Program-made: the position numbers and the translations under genes
Assembly: GCA_031404455.1 (NCBI GenBank)
Contig: JANNHP010000036.1
Location: 1-18,776 of the forward strand
Reading direction: 5' to 3'
DNA length: 18,776 nucleotides
Source of the DNA: JANNHP01 sp031404455
GTDB lineage: Bacteria; Planctomycetota; JAJSAM01; JAJVHW01
Shown here: positions 7,701 to 14,865 of the stretch, piece by piece
Numbering within the stretch: position 1 is the stretch's first letter
How the letters are laid out: every line of letters starts with the position of its first letter
The notes under the pieces: generated by a model
Told to the model about the DNA's origin: nothing
Database searches by the model: none
What the model saw: the letters and a program-made list of their open reading frames with translations, nothing else

Positions 7701-9985
7701 TGCAGTTCCTCCTCCTCGCCGCGTCGATCCACCTCTCCGCCGGGGACCTCTCGGGGACGAGGCCGCTGCTCGCCCGGGCGCTCGACCGCTCGCGGGAAGC
7801 CTCGCTCCGGGTGCTGGAGGCCCGGGCGGAGACGCTCTTCGGACGCCTCGAACGCCTCGCCGATCCGAAGGGCGACGAGTGGCAGAAGAGGCTCGCGCGC
7901 GCGGTCGCCCTCTCGGAGCACGTCGGCGACCGCGCCGGCACGGCCGAGGCGCTCCTCGAGACGGCACTCGGCGAACGCAGCCGCGGACGCCGCGGGTCGG
8001 CGATGCGCGCGTGGCGCCTCGCGCACGCGCTCCTCTCGCAGGGCGGAAGCGCGGACCTCGCCGCGCGCGCCGATCTGGTGCGCGGCCGCATCGACTCCGA
8101 CCGCACGAGCCCGGAAGCTCTGGCGGCGCTCGTGCGCTTTCACGGATACTCCCGCTCGTCCGGGCGGCGCGACTACCAGTCAGCGGCTGCATTCGCGCTC
8201 GCCCGGGCGAGGCTCCGCTCGGGCGACCGGGACGGCGCGGCGTCGGCGCTGAGAGAGGCCGTGGAGGTCGACGAGGACCTCACGGCGTCTTTACCGCCGG
8301 CGCTGAGAAGGCAGCGCGAGGCGGGGGCGTCCGTCGCGCTCTACCGGTCGCTGCGCGAGGAGATCGAGTCCACTGCGACGACGGGCGCCTCCCGCGAGGG
8401 TGCGCCGGACGCCGCGACTTCCGAGGACGAAATGGACCAGGAACGCCTCATCAAGCTGCTCGAGATCAACAAGCAGCTCAACCAGGCCGCGGACATGCGC
8501 GCCCTCCTCGACACGATCATGGACGTGGCGACGACCACGACCGGCGCCGAGCGCGGGTTCCTGATCCTCGTCGACGACGGGAAGATCTCGTTCCAGACCG
8601 CGCGCAACTTCCGCCGCGAGGAAGTGAAGAAGCCGGAGCTGAAGATCAGCAGCTCGCTCGTGCGCCGCGTGATGAAGAGCGGCTCGCCGATCCTCACGGA
8701 CAACGCCACCGAGGACGAGCGCTTCGCCGAGTTCCAGAGCGTGGAGCGCCTCGAGCTGAAGTCGATCGTGTCCGTCCCGTTCCGCTCGGGCGACGACGTG
8801 ATGGGTGCGATGTACCTCGACAACCCGGCGCGCAAGGGCGCCTTCGGCCCCGGCGACCTGCAGTTCCTCCAGGCGCTCTCCGACCAGGCCGCGATCGCCA
8901 TCCGCAACCTTCGCCACGCGAACGAGATGGCCGCACTCAACAAGCAGCTCGAGCAGAACCTCGAGCGGAAGAGCGCCCAGCTCGAGGTCGCGTCGCGCGC
9001 GCTCGCCGACCGGGCGACGAAGCACCCGTACGACGAGATCATCGGCGAGTCGCCGCAGATCCGTGAGGTGCTGCTCCTCCTCGACAAGGTCGTCGACACC
9101 GACGTCCCCGTGCTCATCCAGGGCGAGTCCGGCACCGGCAAGGAGCTGATCGCGCGCGCCATCCACCGGTTCGGCCGCCGGCAGAACGGTCCGTTCGTGC
9201 CCGTCAACTGCGGCGCCATCACCGAGTCGCTGATGGAGAGCGAGCTCTTCGGCCACGCGAAGGGGTCGTTCACGGGCGCCATCGCCGACAAGAAGGGGCT
9301 CTTCGAGGCCGCCAACGGCGGGACGATCTTCCTGGACGAGGTCGGCGAGATGTCGGTCGACATGCAGAAGAAACTGCTGCGCGTCCTGCAGGAGCGCGAG
9401 CTGCGCCCGGTCGGCGGCAAGGGCGTGATGAAGATCGACGTCCGCGTCATCGCCGCGACCAACCGCAACCTCCGCCAGATGATGCAGGAGGGGAAGTTCC
9501 GCGAGGACCTCTACTACCGGATCGCCGTGATCAACGTGGACATGCCGCCCTTGCGCGACAGGAAGTCCGACGTGCCGATGCTCATGGACTTCTTCGTCAA
9601 GAAGGCGGCGCGCGAGATGGGCCTCGTCGAGAAGCCCATCGACCCCGAGGCGATGGCGGCGCTCCTCGCGTACTCGTGGCCCGGGAACGTGCGCGAGCTC
9701 GACAACGAGGTGAAGAAGGCGCTCACGCTCTCCGAGGAGCGGATCACGATCGACGACCTCTCCGAGCAGATCCAGACCGACCATCCCGGCGAGGAGCCGG
9801 AGCTCGTGACCGCGGATGCGGGCAAGACGCTGAAGGAGAGCCTCGAGAAGACGGAGAAGGCGCTCATCGAGAAGGCGCTCGACAAGACGGGCGGCAACCA
9901 GACGCGCGCCGCGAAGGAACTGGGGATCAGCCGGGTGTGGCTCCGCAAGAAGATGGAGAAGTACGGCCTCTTCGCGGCGAAGTGA
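4718..9985 (+). CDS. Ser/Thr kinase - STAND-like ATPase - TPR - GAF - sigma-54 activator - Fis fusion regulator
   Basis: 1755 residues. (a) Kinase 15-250: GSGRVTLV loop, K44, HND in place of HRD with D139 and K141, D157FG, A178PE. (b) STAND/AAA-like ATPase 300-680: Walker A GESGVGKS at 316-323, Walker B LLVVED with E416/D417. (c) Helical TPR-like repeats about 690-1180, with units such as ALHNMGVVEARCGRRAESL. (d) GAF 1245-1400 (AERGFLILVDDG; FLQALSDQAAIAIRN), then a short coiled coil. (e) Sigma-54 AAA+ 1438-1690: GESGTGKE at 1469-1476, GSFTGA at 1516-1521 (variant of GAFTGA), Walker B GGTIFLDEVGE. (f) Fis-type helix-turn-helix 1703-1750 (GGNQTRAAKELGISRVWLRK). The protein should open sigma-54 promoters in response to signals read by the GAF and TPR parts; the kinase may phosphorylate itself or a partner. 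All motifs look intact. The ATG at 4718 has no clear Shine-Dalgarno sequence; it was chosen because the kinase fold starts about 15 residues later. Two paralogous helical genes follow on the same strand. Confidence 0.95.
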   Translation: MRTEASPGLAHESKRFEIVRELSGSGRVTLVRDRRHGGALRVLKTARPRDPDDARAAGKQRDVLHEARELASLRHPGVPRAFETGAWPDGRPWLLMEYVQAAGADTERDAAPRVEPLHLARRLLDVLGYLHRHGRLHNDVKPGNVIAAADGRVVLVDFGLATREDEPIPPRGTLPYVAPEVLAGEPADRRSDLWSMAAVLLRLLLGREIAPNASIAPDDVPAGTALPADWLRCLLHPKPDRRFATAEAALLELDAALGVAQTPMPRRALPHAMLPAGRRAELDDLSRRLDEAESGTVTSPADSPVAGVAGLVLVRGESGVGKSRLMAELRLLAAERGWTTLSASCADERDAALPALGSMLDAALYDAPMGATSVRRRGRAVASFQASRIDQDASESVARFLLERAAEGQCVLLVVEDLQHANAATLRALAAIARVVAEAQAFGTPPRLVAVATLTERANLSDELAEAVAAIEAEGIVAPIPLRPLGPDDVSDLVRGVLGPRAPAERIGEILRAHGGSLPLFAEEMLARFFESGALRHEGGRWVLDTRHMPALPSNLTAAVTARLRALPAPELRAVQILATHELPTPLDRAQRLFGADAAAICAAIESRGLSGPTRDGLAISIVHAAIAQAALAMLSPEERARIHDAVAESIPRVDTASGAQRAYHVARGSDPDAGFQAATEAARGLRAEGEPGRAAEFVRQALRRLPERDPRIPYLRRSLAELLVASGGPEAAANVYRDLLDAETDRGARVRLMLGLAEALDAAGLAPEVLRACRTALELMPPGPGEDPETAVVRLALLARLAGAQRATGELRGAIETIKLALPLAVAGRAAERVALLALLGNINLQTGDLARARQFHESCLAACRSLGRRRVMASALHNMGVVEARCGRRAESLRYYRQALRMARRAKDLVGVAQTLGNIANLRAEAGDFAAAERLLRRSLSIRRRSGDLAGTAVTLGNMAGLLRAKGRLGRALELAQTAIRRLRTLEDAHGEVQFLLLAASIHLSAGDLSGTRPLLARALDRSREASLRVLEARAETLFGRLERLADPKGDEWQKRLARAVALSEHVGDRAGTAEALLETALGERSRGRRGSAMRAWRLAHALLSQGGSADLAARADLVRGRIDSDRTSPEALAALVRFHGYSRSSGRRDYQSAAAFALARARLRSGDRDGAASALREAVEVDEDLTASLPPALRRQREAGASVALYRSLREEIESTATTGASREGAPDAATSEDEMDQERLIKLLEINKQLNQAADMRALLDTIMDVATTTTGAERGFLILVDDGKISFQTARNFRREEVKKPELKISSSLVRRVMKSGSPILTDNATEDERFAEFQSVERLELKSIVSVPFRSGDDVMGAMYLDNPARKGAFGPGDLQFLQALSDQAAIAIRNLRHANEMAALNKQLEQNLERKSAQLEVASRALADRATKHPYDEIIGESPQIREVLLLLDKVVDTDVPVLIQGESGTGKELIARAIHRFGRRQNGPFVPVNCGAITESLMESELFGHAKGSFTGAIADKKGLFEAANGGTIFLDEVGEMSVDMQKKLLRVLQERELRPVGGKGVMKIDVRVIAATNRNLRQMMQEGKFREDLYYRIAVINVDMPPLRDRKSDVPMLMDFFVKKAAREMGLVEKPIDPEAMAALLAYSWPGNVRELDNEVKKALTLSEERITIDDLSEQIQTDHPGEEPELVTADAGKTLKESLEKTEKALIEKALDKTGGNQTRAAKELGISRVWLRKKMEKYGLFAAK

Positions 9986-10085
9986 CGTTTCGGTCAGCAC
10001 TCGATCGAACGGAGACGGGCTCGAGTTCCAGGGCTCCGAACGCCGATGGGGGATGGCGGGAATCCACGGAGACTAGTCCCCTCTG

Positions 10086-11507
10086 ATGTCCAGGACGCTG
10101 CCCGAAGATCTGCTCATGCGGGCGGATCTCGATCGCGATGCGGCCGCCGACGGCCGCGCGAAAGCCATGGACGCATACCGCCGTTTCGCGGACCGGATCG
10201 ACCCCGCGACCGAGGACGGCGCGGCACGCGTGCAGTGGATGCTCGACCTCGGACGTCCGCTCCCGATCGACCTCGAGCCGCTGATGCGGCGCGCGTCGGA
10301 GCACGCGAGGGACGCGTCGCTCAGGAGGTCCGCGGATCTCGCACTCGCCAACTTCGCCGTCCGCACGTCCGACTTCGAGCGGGCGGAGACGATCCTGCGC
10401 CTCGTGCTCGACGAGGTTCGCGGCACGAGCTCGAGCTCCGAGCACGCGACCTGCCTGCACCTCTCGTCGGCGTACCGGGCGCAGCGCCGCGAGTTCGAGG
10501 CGCTCGTCATGGCGCGGCGCTCCGTCGCGATCGCGAAGACGCTCGCCGATCCGGCCAGGACGGCGACGTCGCTCGTCCACCTCGGCGCGACCCTGACGGA
10601 GATCGGCGAGTCCACCGCGTTCGACGCGGTCGCCGCGGAGCTCGAGGCGCTCGCGCCGTCGGTGCCCGCCGTGCGCATGGAGACGATCGGCCGCAACCTG
10701 CACCGCTACCGCGCGCAGTCGCTCCTCGACCGCGGCGACGTGGCGGGCGCGCGCCGCGAGGTCGACGCGTACTTCGCGTCCCACACCGACGCTTGGATGG
10801 AGGAGCCGACGGCGCGCGGGGGGTTCGTTCTCCGCGCGCGATGCGACCTCGCGGTGGGGAACGTCGAGGGCGCGCTCGCGACCGTGCAGGGAGTCCTCGC
10901 CGGGACCGAGGAGGGAGCGGGCGACTGGGTCCGCTGCTCGGCGCTGCTCGTGGTCTGCCTCGCGCGCGTCGCGCCGGAGCGCGCCGCCGCGACCGCTCGC
11001 GGCGTGTTGCACGTCCTCGAGACGCGAGGCACTCGCGCGATCGGCACGGGCGGGGTCCTGCGAGAGGCCGTGGCGATCGGCTGCGCCCTCGAGCCGTTGA
11101 ACGGCTCCGGAGACGAGGCGCTCCTCGCCTACGAGATCGCCGCCGCCGCCATGTTCGAGCGCACCGCGGAACTCCATGCGTGCGTGCGGGACATTGCGGA
11201 GCTCTCCGGCGCGATCTCCGAGGACCGCGAGCTCCTCACGCGCTTCGGCCGCCGCTACCTCGAGGAGCACGAGGCGATGCTCGCGACGATCCGGCGCCTG
11301 CACGACGCCGGAGTCGTGGACGAACCGCTGCATCTGGCACCGCTCGTCGCCGCCGACGGCGTGATCCGCGTCTGTGCGTGGTGCCTCTGCGTGCGCGCCC
11401 GGGACGGGACGCAGCTCCCGATCGGCCACTTCCTGCCCGACTCGACCCGTTTCGCCGTCACGCACGGCATCTGCCCGGCGTGCGTCGCGAAGTACGGCGC
11501 GCGCTGA
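10086..11507 (+). CDS. Helical-repeat (TPR-like) protein with C-terminal CxxC...HGICxxC motif, copy 1
   Basis: 473 residues, no signal peptide or membrane helix. Most of the length is helical repeat of TPR type, for example DFERAETILRLVLDE (96-110), YRAQRREFEALVMARRSVA (130-148) and RGDVAGARREVDAYF (216-230). The last 45 residues carry C430-A-W-C433 and H460-G-I-C463-P-A-C466, a likely zinc-binding pair. A very similar CxWC...SHGICPxC tail is found at the end of some PAS and response-regulator proteins; here it is joined to repeats. It begins 100 bases after the giant regulator and 87 bases before its paralog, so the three may be one transcription unit. The ATG at 10086 has only a weak and distant GGAGA upstream. 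Possible roles are a partner, adaptor or substrate of the kinase-activator; this is inferred only from position. Confidence 0.85.
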   Translation: MSRTLPEDLLMRADLDRDAAADGRAKAMDAYRRFADRIDPATEDGAARVQWMLDLGRPLPIDLEPLMRRASEHARDASLRRSADLALANFAVRTSDFERAETILRLVLDEVRGTSSSSEHATCLHLSSAYRAQRREFEALVMARRSVAIAKTLADPARTATSLVHLGATLTEIGESTAFDAVAAELEALAPSVPAVRMETIGRNLHRYRAQSLLDRGDVAGARREVDAYFASHTDAWMEEPTARGGFVLRARCDLAVGNVEGALATVQGVLAGTEEGAGDWVRCSALLVVCLARVAPERAAATARGVLHVLETRGTRAIGTGGVLREAVAIGCALEPLNGSGDEALLAYEIAAAAMFERTAELHACVRDIAELSGAISEDRELLTRFGRRYLEEHEAMLATIRRLHDAGVVDEPLHLAPLVAADGVIRVCAWCLCVRARDGTQLPIGHFLPDSTRFAVTHGICPACVAKYGAR

Positions 11508-11527
11508 CCCTCAGCCGCGAGGGGCCG

Positions 11528-11547
11528 CCGGGCCGAGGGGAGCCCGG
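11528..11547 (+). terminator. GC hairpin between the two paralogs
   Basis: CCGGGC (11528-11533) and GCCCGG (11542-11547) form a 6-base stem with an 8-base loop about 20 bases after the first paralog ends. No U-run follows. It could pause or partly terminate transcription, but a stem this short is common in GC-rich DNA. TAAAGT at 11561-11566 looks like a -10 box for the next gene, without a clear -35. Confidence 0.25.
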
Positions 11548-11594
11548 ATTCTCAGTCCGGTAAAGTCGCGGGCCGGATCGGCCGTAGAGGGGGT

Positions 11595-13049
11595 GTGGTT
11601 CCCGACGCTCTGCGCGCCCTCTTGTCCCCCCCGGCCGGCGGTCTGGAGTCGCTCCGGCGCGCCGATTCGCTCTCGGGCGGCGGCGCCGAGGCTCGCGACG
11701 AGGCCATGTCGATCTACCGCGCGCTCGCGGGGTCGATCGACCCGGCGACCGCGGAGGGCGAGCTGCGCGTGCGATGGCTCCTCTCCTCGAGGCGCGCCCT
11801 CTCGCCCGAGTTCGAGGACCTCCTCGCCCGCGCCGCCGAGCGGGCGAGCGACGGCGGGACCCGGTTCCTCGCGTCGATCGCCGGCTCGCAGTTCCCGCAG
11901 CGCAGGGGCGACTTCCGCGCGGCGGAGGAGATCTTGCGGCGCGGCCTCGCCGAGGTGCGCGGCTCGCAGTCGCGACGCGAGATGTCGGTGTGCATGCTGC
12001 TCTCCGGCGTCTTCCGCGCGCAGCACCGCGAGTTCGAGGCGCTCATCCTGGCACGGCGCGCGAGCCGCCTCGCGGAACGGCTCGGTCCCCCCGCGGCGCG
12101 GGCCGCGGCGCTCGTCCACCTCGGAGCGGCGCTCCTCGCCATCGGCGAGCACGCGGCGTTCGACAGGACCGCGTCGGCGCTCGAAGGGCTGCTTCCGTCG
12201 CTCGAACCGCACGAGACCGTCGCGATGCGGCGTCCGATGCTCGCGTATCGCGCGGAATCGTTCGTCGCGCGCGGCGACCACGTCGCGGCCCGCCGCGAGA
12301 TCGCAGTGCGCGACTCGATGCCTCTCGAGGACTGGCTCCGCGCGCAGCTCGGCGCCGAGGACGCGGAACGCGACGCGAGGATGCTCTGCGCCGAGGGCCG
12401 CTTCGAGCAGGCGCTGGAGCTCGTCGCCAAGTGGCACCGGTCCGACGGTCCGTGCGGCGTCGAGTGGTTCGAGTGGACGGGAGTCGAGGTCGCGTGCAGG
12501 GCGCGCACGACGGGCCGCGCCGGTCTCGCCGCCGCCGCCGCCCGGTTCCTCGACGAGATCGAGCGGAACGGCTGTCACCTGCTCGGTCCCGGCGGAGCGC
12601 TGCGGCTCGCGGCGTCCGTCGGCGGCGCGCTCGTTCGCACGCCGGGCCAGTCCGGGGCGGCCCAGCGCGCCTACCGTTTCGCCGCCGCCATGATGCTCGA
12701 GCGCACGAGGGAGCTCGACGTGTGCATCGCGGAGCTCGCGGAGCTCTCGGCCGCCATGGACGAGGACTGCCGCATGCTCGCGGACTTCCGATTGCGGTTC
12801 GTCCGCGAGCACGAGGCGATGCTCGCGACGATCGCCGAGTCGTACGACCTGCCGGGCGCCGAGCCACCGACGGCCTTCCACGCTCTCGCCGACAGCGACG
12901 GCCGCCTGCGGATCTGCGCATGGTGCCTGCAAGTGCGCACGCCCGACGGCCGCGAACTCCCGATCGGCCACTACGTGCCCGACTCGGAGCGACTCGCCGT
13001 CACGCACGGCATCTGCGACCCCTGCGCCGCCAACATTTCGCGCGCGTAG
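11595..13049 (+). CDS. Helical-repeat (TPR-like) protein with C-terminal CxxC...HGICxxC motif, copy 2
   Basis: 484 residues, clearly a paralog of the gene before it. The two align along their length, with shared landmarks SIDPAT/RIDPAT near residue 48, RAQHREFEALILARR/RAQRREFEALVMARR near 140, REHEAMLATI/EEHEAMLATI near 405, and the tail C441AWC444...THGIC474DPC477. ICAWCLQVR and LPIGHYVPDS are almost the same in both copies. A zinc-ribbon-like end on a helical scaffold is the structural reading; no catalytic motif is seen. The GTG at 11595 is chosen because it lets the N-terminus align with copy 1. AGAGGGG lies immediately upstream, closer than usual for a ribosome site. The other candidate start, ATG 11706, would remove conserved sequence. 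The amino-acid divergence between the copies implies an old duplication rather than an assembly repeat. Confidence 0.85.
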   Translation: MVPDALRALLSPPAGGLESLRRADSLSGGGAEARDEAMSIYRALAGSIDPATAEGELRVRWLLSSRRALSPEFEDLLARAAERASDGGTRFLASIAGSQFPQRRGDFRAAEEILRRGLAEVRGSQSRREMSVCMLLSGVFRAQHREFEALILARRASRLAERLGPPAARAAALVHLGAALLAIGEHAAFDRTASALEGLLPSLEPHETVAMRRPMLAYRAESFVARGDHVAARREIAVRDSMPLEDWLRAQLGAEDAERDARMLCAEGRFEQALELVAKWHRSDGPCGVEWFEWTGVEVACRARTTGRAGLAAAAARFLDEIERNGCHLLGPGGALRLAASVGGALVRTPGQSGAAQRAYRFAAAMMLERTRELDVCIAELAELSAAMDEDCRMLADFRLRFVREHEAMLATIAESYDLPGAEPPTAFHALADSDGRLRICAWCLQVRTPDGRELPIGHYVPDSERLAVTHGICDPCAANISRA

Positions 13050-13297
13050 GACGCAGCGTGCGGTCCGATCGCTGCGCCATGCCGCCGGGGATGACCCGCA
13101 GGGGGTCTATCCCCGGCGTCCTGGCTTGCGCTCGAACCGCACGCTGCGTCTTCTCGGAGACGGCGGCTTGTCGAACGGGAAGGAACGACCCGGGGGGCGA
13201 GCCCTGCGGGCCGAGGGCAAGCCGGCGCAAGGGGATAGACCCCTTCAGGGGTCATCCCCGCGGCGCCGGCGCAGCCATCGGACCGCGCGCTGCGTCC
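13050..13297. repeat. Nested long inverted repeat with internal hairpins
   Basis: The left arm (about 13050-13117) and right arm (about 13225-13297) are imperfect reverse complements over roughly 60-70 bases. Matching blocks include GACGCAGCG, GCGGTCCGAT, GCTGCGCC, GGGGATGACCC and GGGTCTATCCCC. Each arm holds its own small hairpin: GGGGATGACCC/GGGTCTATCCCC at 13087-13114 and the equivalent at 13231-13259. A third partial copy, reverse complement of the outer block with one mismatch, is at 13132-13150. The left arm starts at the stop codon of the second paralog. No ORF of convincing quality is present. It could be a REP/MITE-like element or a bidirectional terminator between convergent genes; which one cannot be decided from one copy. 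Confidence 0.75.
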
Positions 13298-13433
13298 CCC
13301 GATCGGCAGCGCCGGGGTTCCAACGTGGGACCTTTAAACCGGCGCCGCCTTCTGAGGGGATCGCGTCCCTCATTTCGCGAGCGCCGTGCCAAACCGCGGG
13401 GCTCTCTTGCGCTCTCGCGCGGCGGCGTCCGGC

Positions 13434-13471
13434 AACGATCGTTATCCGGGTTTCGTTGTCAGGTGACAACG
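13434..13471. promoter_or_regulatory. Two operator-like dyads
   Basis: AACGATCGTT (13434-13443) is a perfect 10-base palindrome. CGTTGTCAGGTGACAACG (13454-13471) has perfect 8-base arms around GG. A two-base centre does not suit an RNA hairpin, so a protein-binding site is more likely than a terminator. Both lie in a locally AT-richer patch just beyond the 3' end of the leftward WaaP-like gene, where no obvious target gene begins. The rest of 13298-13474 shows nothing else I can support. Confidence 0.45.
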
Positions 13472-13474
13472 TGC

Positions 13475-14293
13475 TCACTCAGCGCGCGGGAGGCGGCGCG
13501 ATTCGCGAGCGTCGATTCGCCTTCGTTCGCGCTCGATCGAGGCGCGCAGCGCGTCGTCGGCGCAGTACACGAGGAGGAACGCGTCGCGCTCCTTCGGCCT
13601 GACGAGACGCACGAGGCCGACGTCGAGCGCCGCGAGGTCGCGGGCCCGGGCGACGCGGCCGGCGCGGCGCCGCTGCTTCGCGCAGTCGACTTTGAGGACG
13701 TCGCCCGTCGCCTGGACGACGAGGACGTTGCGCGGGTGCATCTCGAGATCGGCGAGCCCGGCGTCGTGCATCTCCCGCACGCGCGCCGCGAGTCGCGCGA
13801 GCACCGCGCTGCGCGCGCGGCCCGGCGGCGTCGCGACGAGCCAGCGCGCGAGATCCTGCGCGCCCTCGATCTCGCGCGTGACGAGCACGCACTCCCGGAG
13901 CACGCCGTGCTCCCTGTGATCGAGGAACCCGAGCGGCTCGGGAGCGAAGGGCCCGCCCGAGAGGGCGTGGAGACGCGCGAGAGCGTCGAACTCGCGCCGC
14001 GCGGGTGAGCGCGCGACCCACGTCGTGCGGAGCGCGCCCTTCAGGCGGTCGCGGCGACGCGGCCACGTCCAGAGTTTGCGGACGACGCGTCCCACTCCCG
14101 GCAGCTCGATCGAGACCGTCTCGGTGGTTCGACTCCGCGAGTGAACGGTCGCGGCGGGGAGGTCGAGAAGGAGCCTCCACGCGGGCCCGGGCGAAGCCGG
14201 AATCGAGGCGGCGAGCGCGGGACCGAGGTGAGCGCGGATGGCCAAGCGGCGACGATCATCGGGCGGCGAGTCGCGCTCGCGTTCTAGTTTCAC
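13475..14293 (-). CDS. WaaP/lipopolysaccharide kinase-like protein
   Basis: 272 residues. The fold reads as a small RIO/WaaP-type kinase: VVRKLW with K73 as the likely ATP lysine, RREFDALARLHAL (99-111, E101), a hinge near CVLVTREIEG, then REMHDAGLADLEMHPRNVLVV (173-193) with D182 and N189 as catalytic-loop residues, and LKVDCAKQ with D203 at the metal-binding position. Family members usually read HxDLxxRN in the loop and DFDR or DLDR at the metal site; here they are LADLEMHPRN and VDCAKQ. Members phosphorylate lipid A-core sugars at the inner face of the membrane, so an envelope role is likely, but the substrate is unknown. The GTG at 14293 has AGGG about 8 bases upstream. TATCTT on this strand (14350-14355) is a possible -10 box. 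The gene is divergent from the HU gene. Confidence 0.8.
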   Translation of the reverse strand: MKLERERDSPPDDRRRLAIRAHLGPALAASIPASPGPAWRLLLDLPAATVHSRSRTTETVSIELPGVGRVVRKLWTWPRRRDRLKGALRTTWVARSPARREFDALARLHALSGGPFAPEPLGFLDHREHGVLRECVLVTREIEGAQDLARWLVATPPGRARSAVLARLAARVREMHDAGLADLEMHPRNVLVVQATGDVLKVDCAKQRRRAGRVARARDLAALDVGLVRLVRPKERDAFLLVYCADDALRASIERERRRIDARESRRLPRAE

Positions 14294-14295
14294 GC

Positions 14296-14325
14296 TTGAC
14301 CCTGGCGGGGTGACCGCACTACCGT
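14296..14325 (+). promoter_or_regulatory. Probable sigma-70-type promoter of the HU gene
   Basis: TTGACC (14296-14301) and TACCGT (14320-14325) are separated by 18 bases; CTACCG with 17 bases is the alternative. Transcription would begin near 14332 and leave a leader of about 70 bases before the HU start. The -35 abuts the GTG of the divergent kinase gene, so the two promoters may interfere. Confidence 0.5.
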
Positions 14326-14402
14326 CCCTCTAACTCACGCTGTCGAAGGAAGATAGAGCGTGTTCTCCGCCGCTTGATCAAGGCGCAGTTCGCGGGTGGT
14401 GC

Positions 14403-14705
14403 ATGGGCACGATCACGAAGAAGGAACTGGTCGCGAGGATCTCGATCCAGACGGGTCAGACCAAGGTCGTGACCAAGGACATCCTCCAGCGTTTCCTCGA
14501 CGAGATCATCACCGAGCTCTCGAAGGGCAACCGCCTCGAGTTCCGCGAGTTCGGGGTGTTCGAGATCAAGGAGCGACCGCCGCGCCGGGCGCAGAATCCG
14601 CGCACGCTCGAGAAGGTGGACGTCCCCGCGAAGAAGGTCGTGAAGTTCAAGGTCGGCAGGCTCATGAAGGAGCGTGTCGGCGTGGGACGCCAGCGCAAGG
14701 CCTGA
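14403..14705 (+). CDS. HU/IHF-family DNA-binding protein
   Basis: 100 residues, close to the usual 90-100. TKKELVARISIQTGQTKVV at the N-terminus gives the dimerising helices. GNRLEFREFGVFEIKER (42-58) is the family signature. The DNA-intercalating beta-arm tip is RRAQNPRT (61-68) with P66, and VKFKVGRLMKE packs the C-terminus. It should bind and bend DNA as a dimer, acting as a nucleoid protein, and IHF-like bending commonly helps sigma-54 activators reach the polymerase. Whether it is HU- or IHF-like cannot be told from this copy alone. The tail ends in a short basic stretch (GVGRQRKA) slightly longer than in E. coli HU. The ATG at 14403 is the natural family start; the ribosome site is weak (GGGTGG). 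Confidence 0.95.
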   Translation: MGTITKKELVARISIQTGQTKVVTKDILQRFLDEIITELSKGNRLEFREFGVFEIKERPPRRAQNPRTLEKVDVPAKKVVKFKVGRLMKERVGVGRQRKA

Positions 14706-14719
14706 GCCTCCGCGGGCTC

Positions 14720-14738
14720 CTTCCCGCCACCCGGGAAG
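14720..14738 (+). terminator. Hairpin after the HU gene
   Basis: CTTCCCG (14720-14726) and CGGGAAG (14732-14738) form a perfect 7-base stem with a 5-base loop, 15 bases past the HU stop codon. No U-run follows, so termination would be weak or factor-dependent. Confidence 0.45.
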
Positions 14739-14807
14739 CGCCCGCCCCGTCCGGGTATGTCCCTGCCCCGGGGTAGGTTCCTCCGCGTAGATCGAAGGCA
14801 GAGTCGC

Positions 14808-14826
14808 GGGCGGCACGGTGCCGCCC
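14808..14826. promoter_or_regulatory. Perfect dyad upstream of the small membrane ORF
   Basis: GGGCGGCAC, one G, then GTGCCGCCC: 9-base perfect arms, 40 bases before the small ORF's start. It can be an operator on DNA, or a hairpin only if the closing pairs open. TAGATC (14788-14793) is a possible -10 box just upstream, without a matching -35. Confidence 0.35.
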
Positions 14827-14865
14827 CGAACGACGCCAGAAGCGCCCATCAAGCGGAGGGTCCCC

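Noticed and set aside
4424..9066. Very long open frames on both strands across the giant regulator (minus 4424-8143, plus 4600-9066)
   Set aside because: Both are Arg/Ala-rich shadows without motifs; the frame beginning at 4718 has unbroken kinase, ATPase, GAF and sigma-54 motifs.
8291..13007. Long minus-strand frames opposite the regulator's 3' half and both paralogs
   Set aside because: They show no recognisable domain and mirror real genes in composition; the plus-strand frames have paralogous conservation.
13126..13602. Plus-strand 158-codon frame across the repeat region
   Set aside because: It runs through the inverted repeat into antisense of the WaaP-like gene and has no protein-like features.
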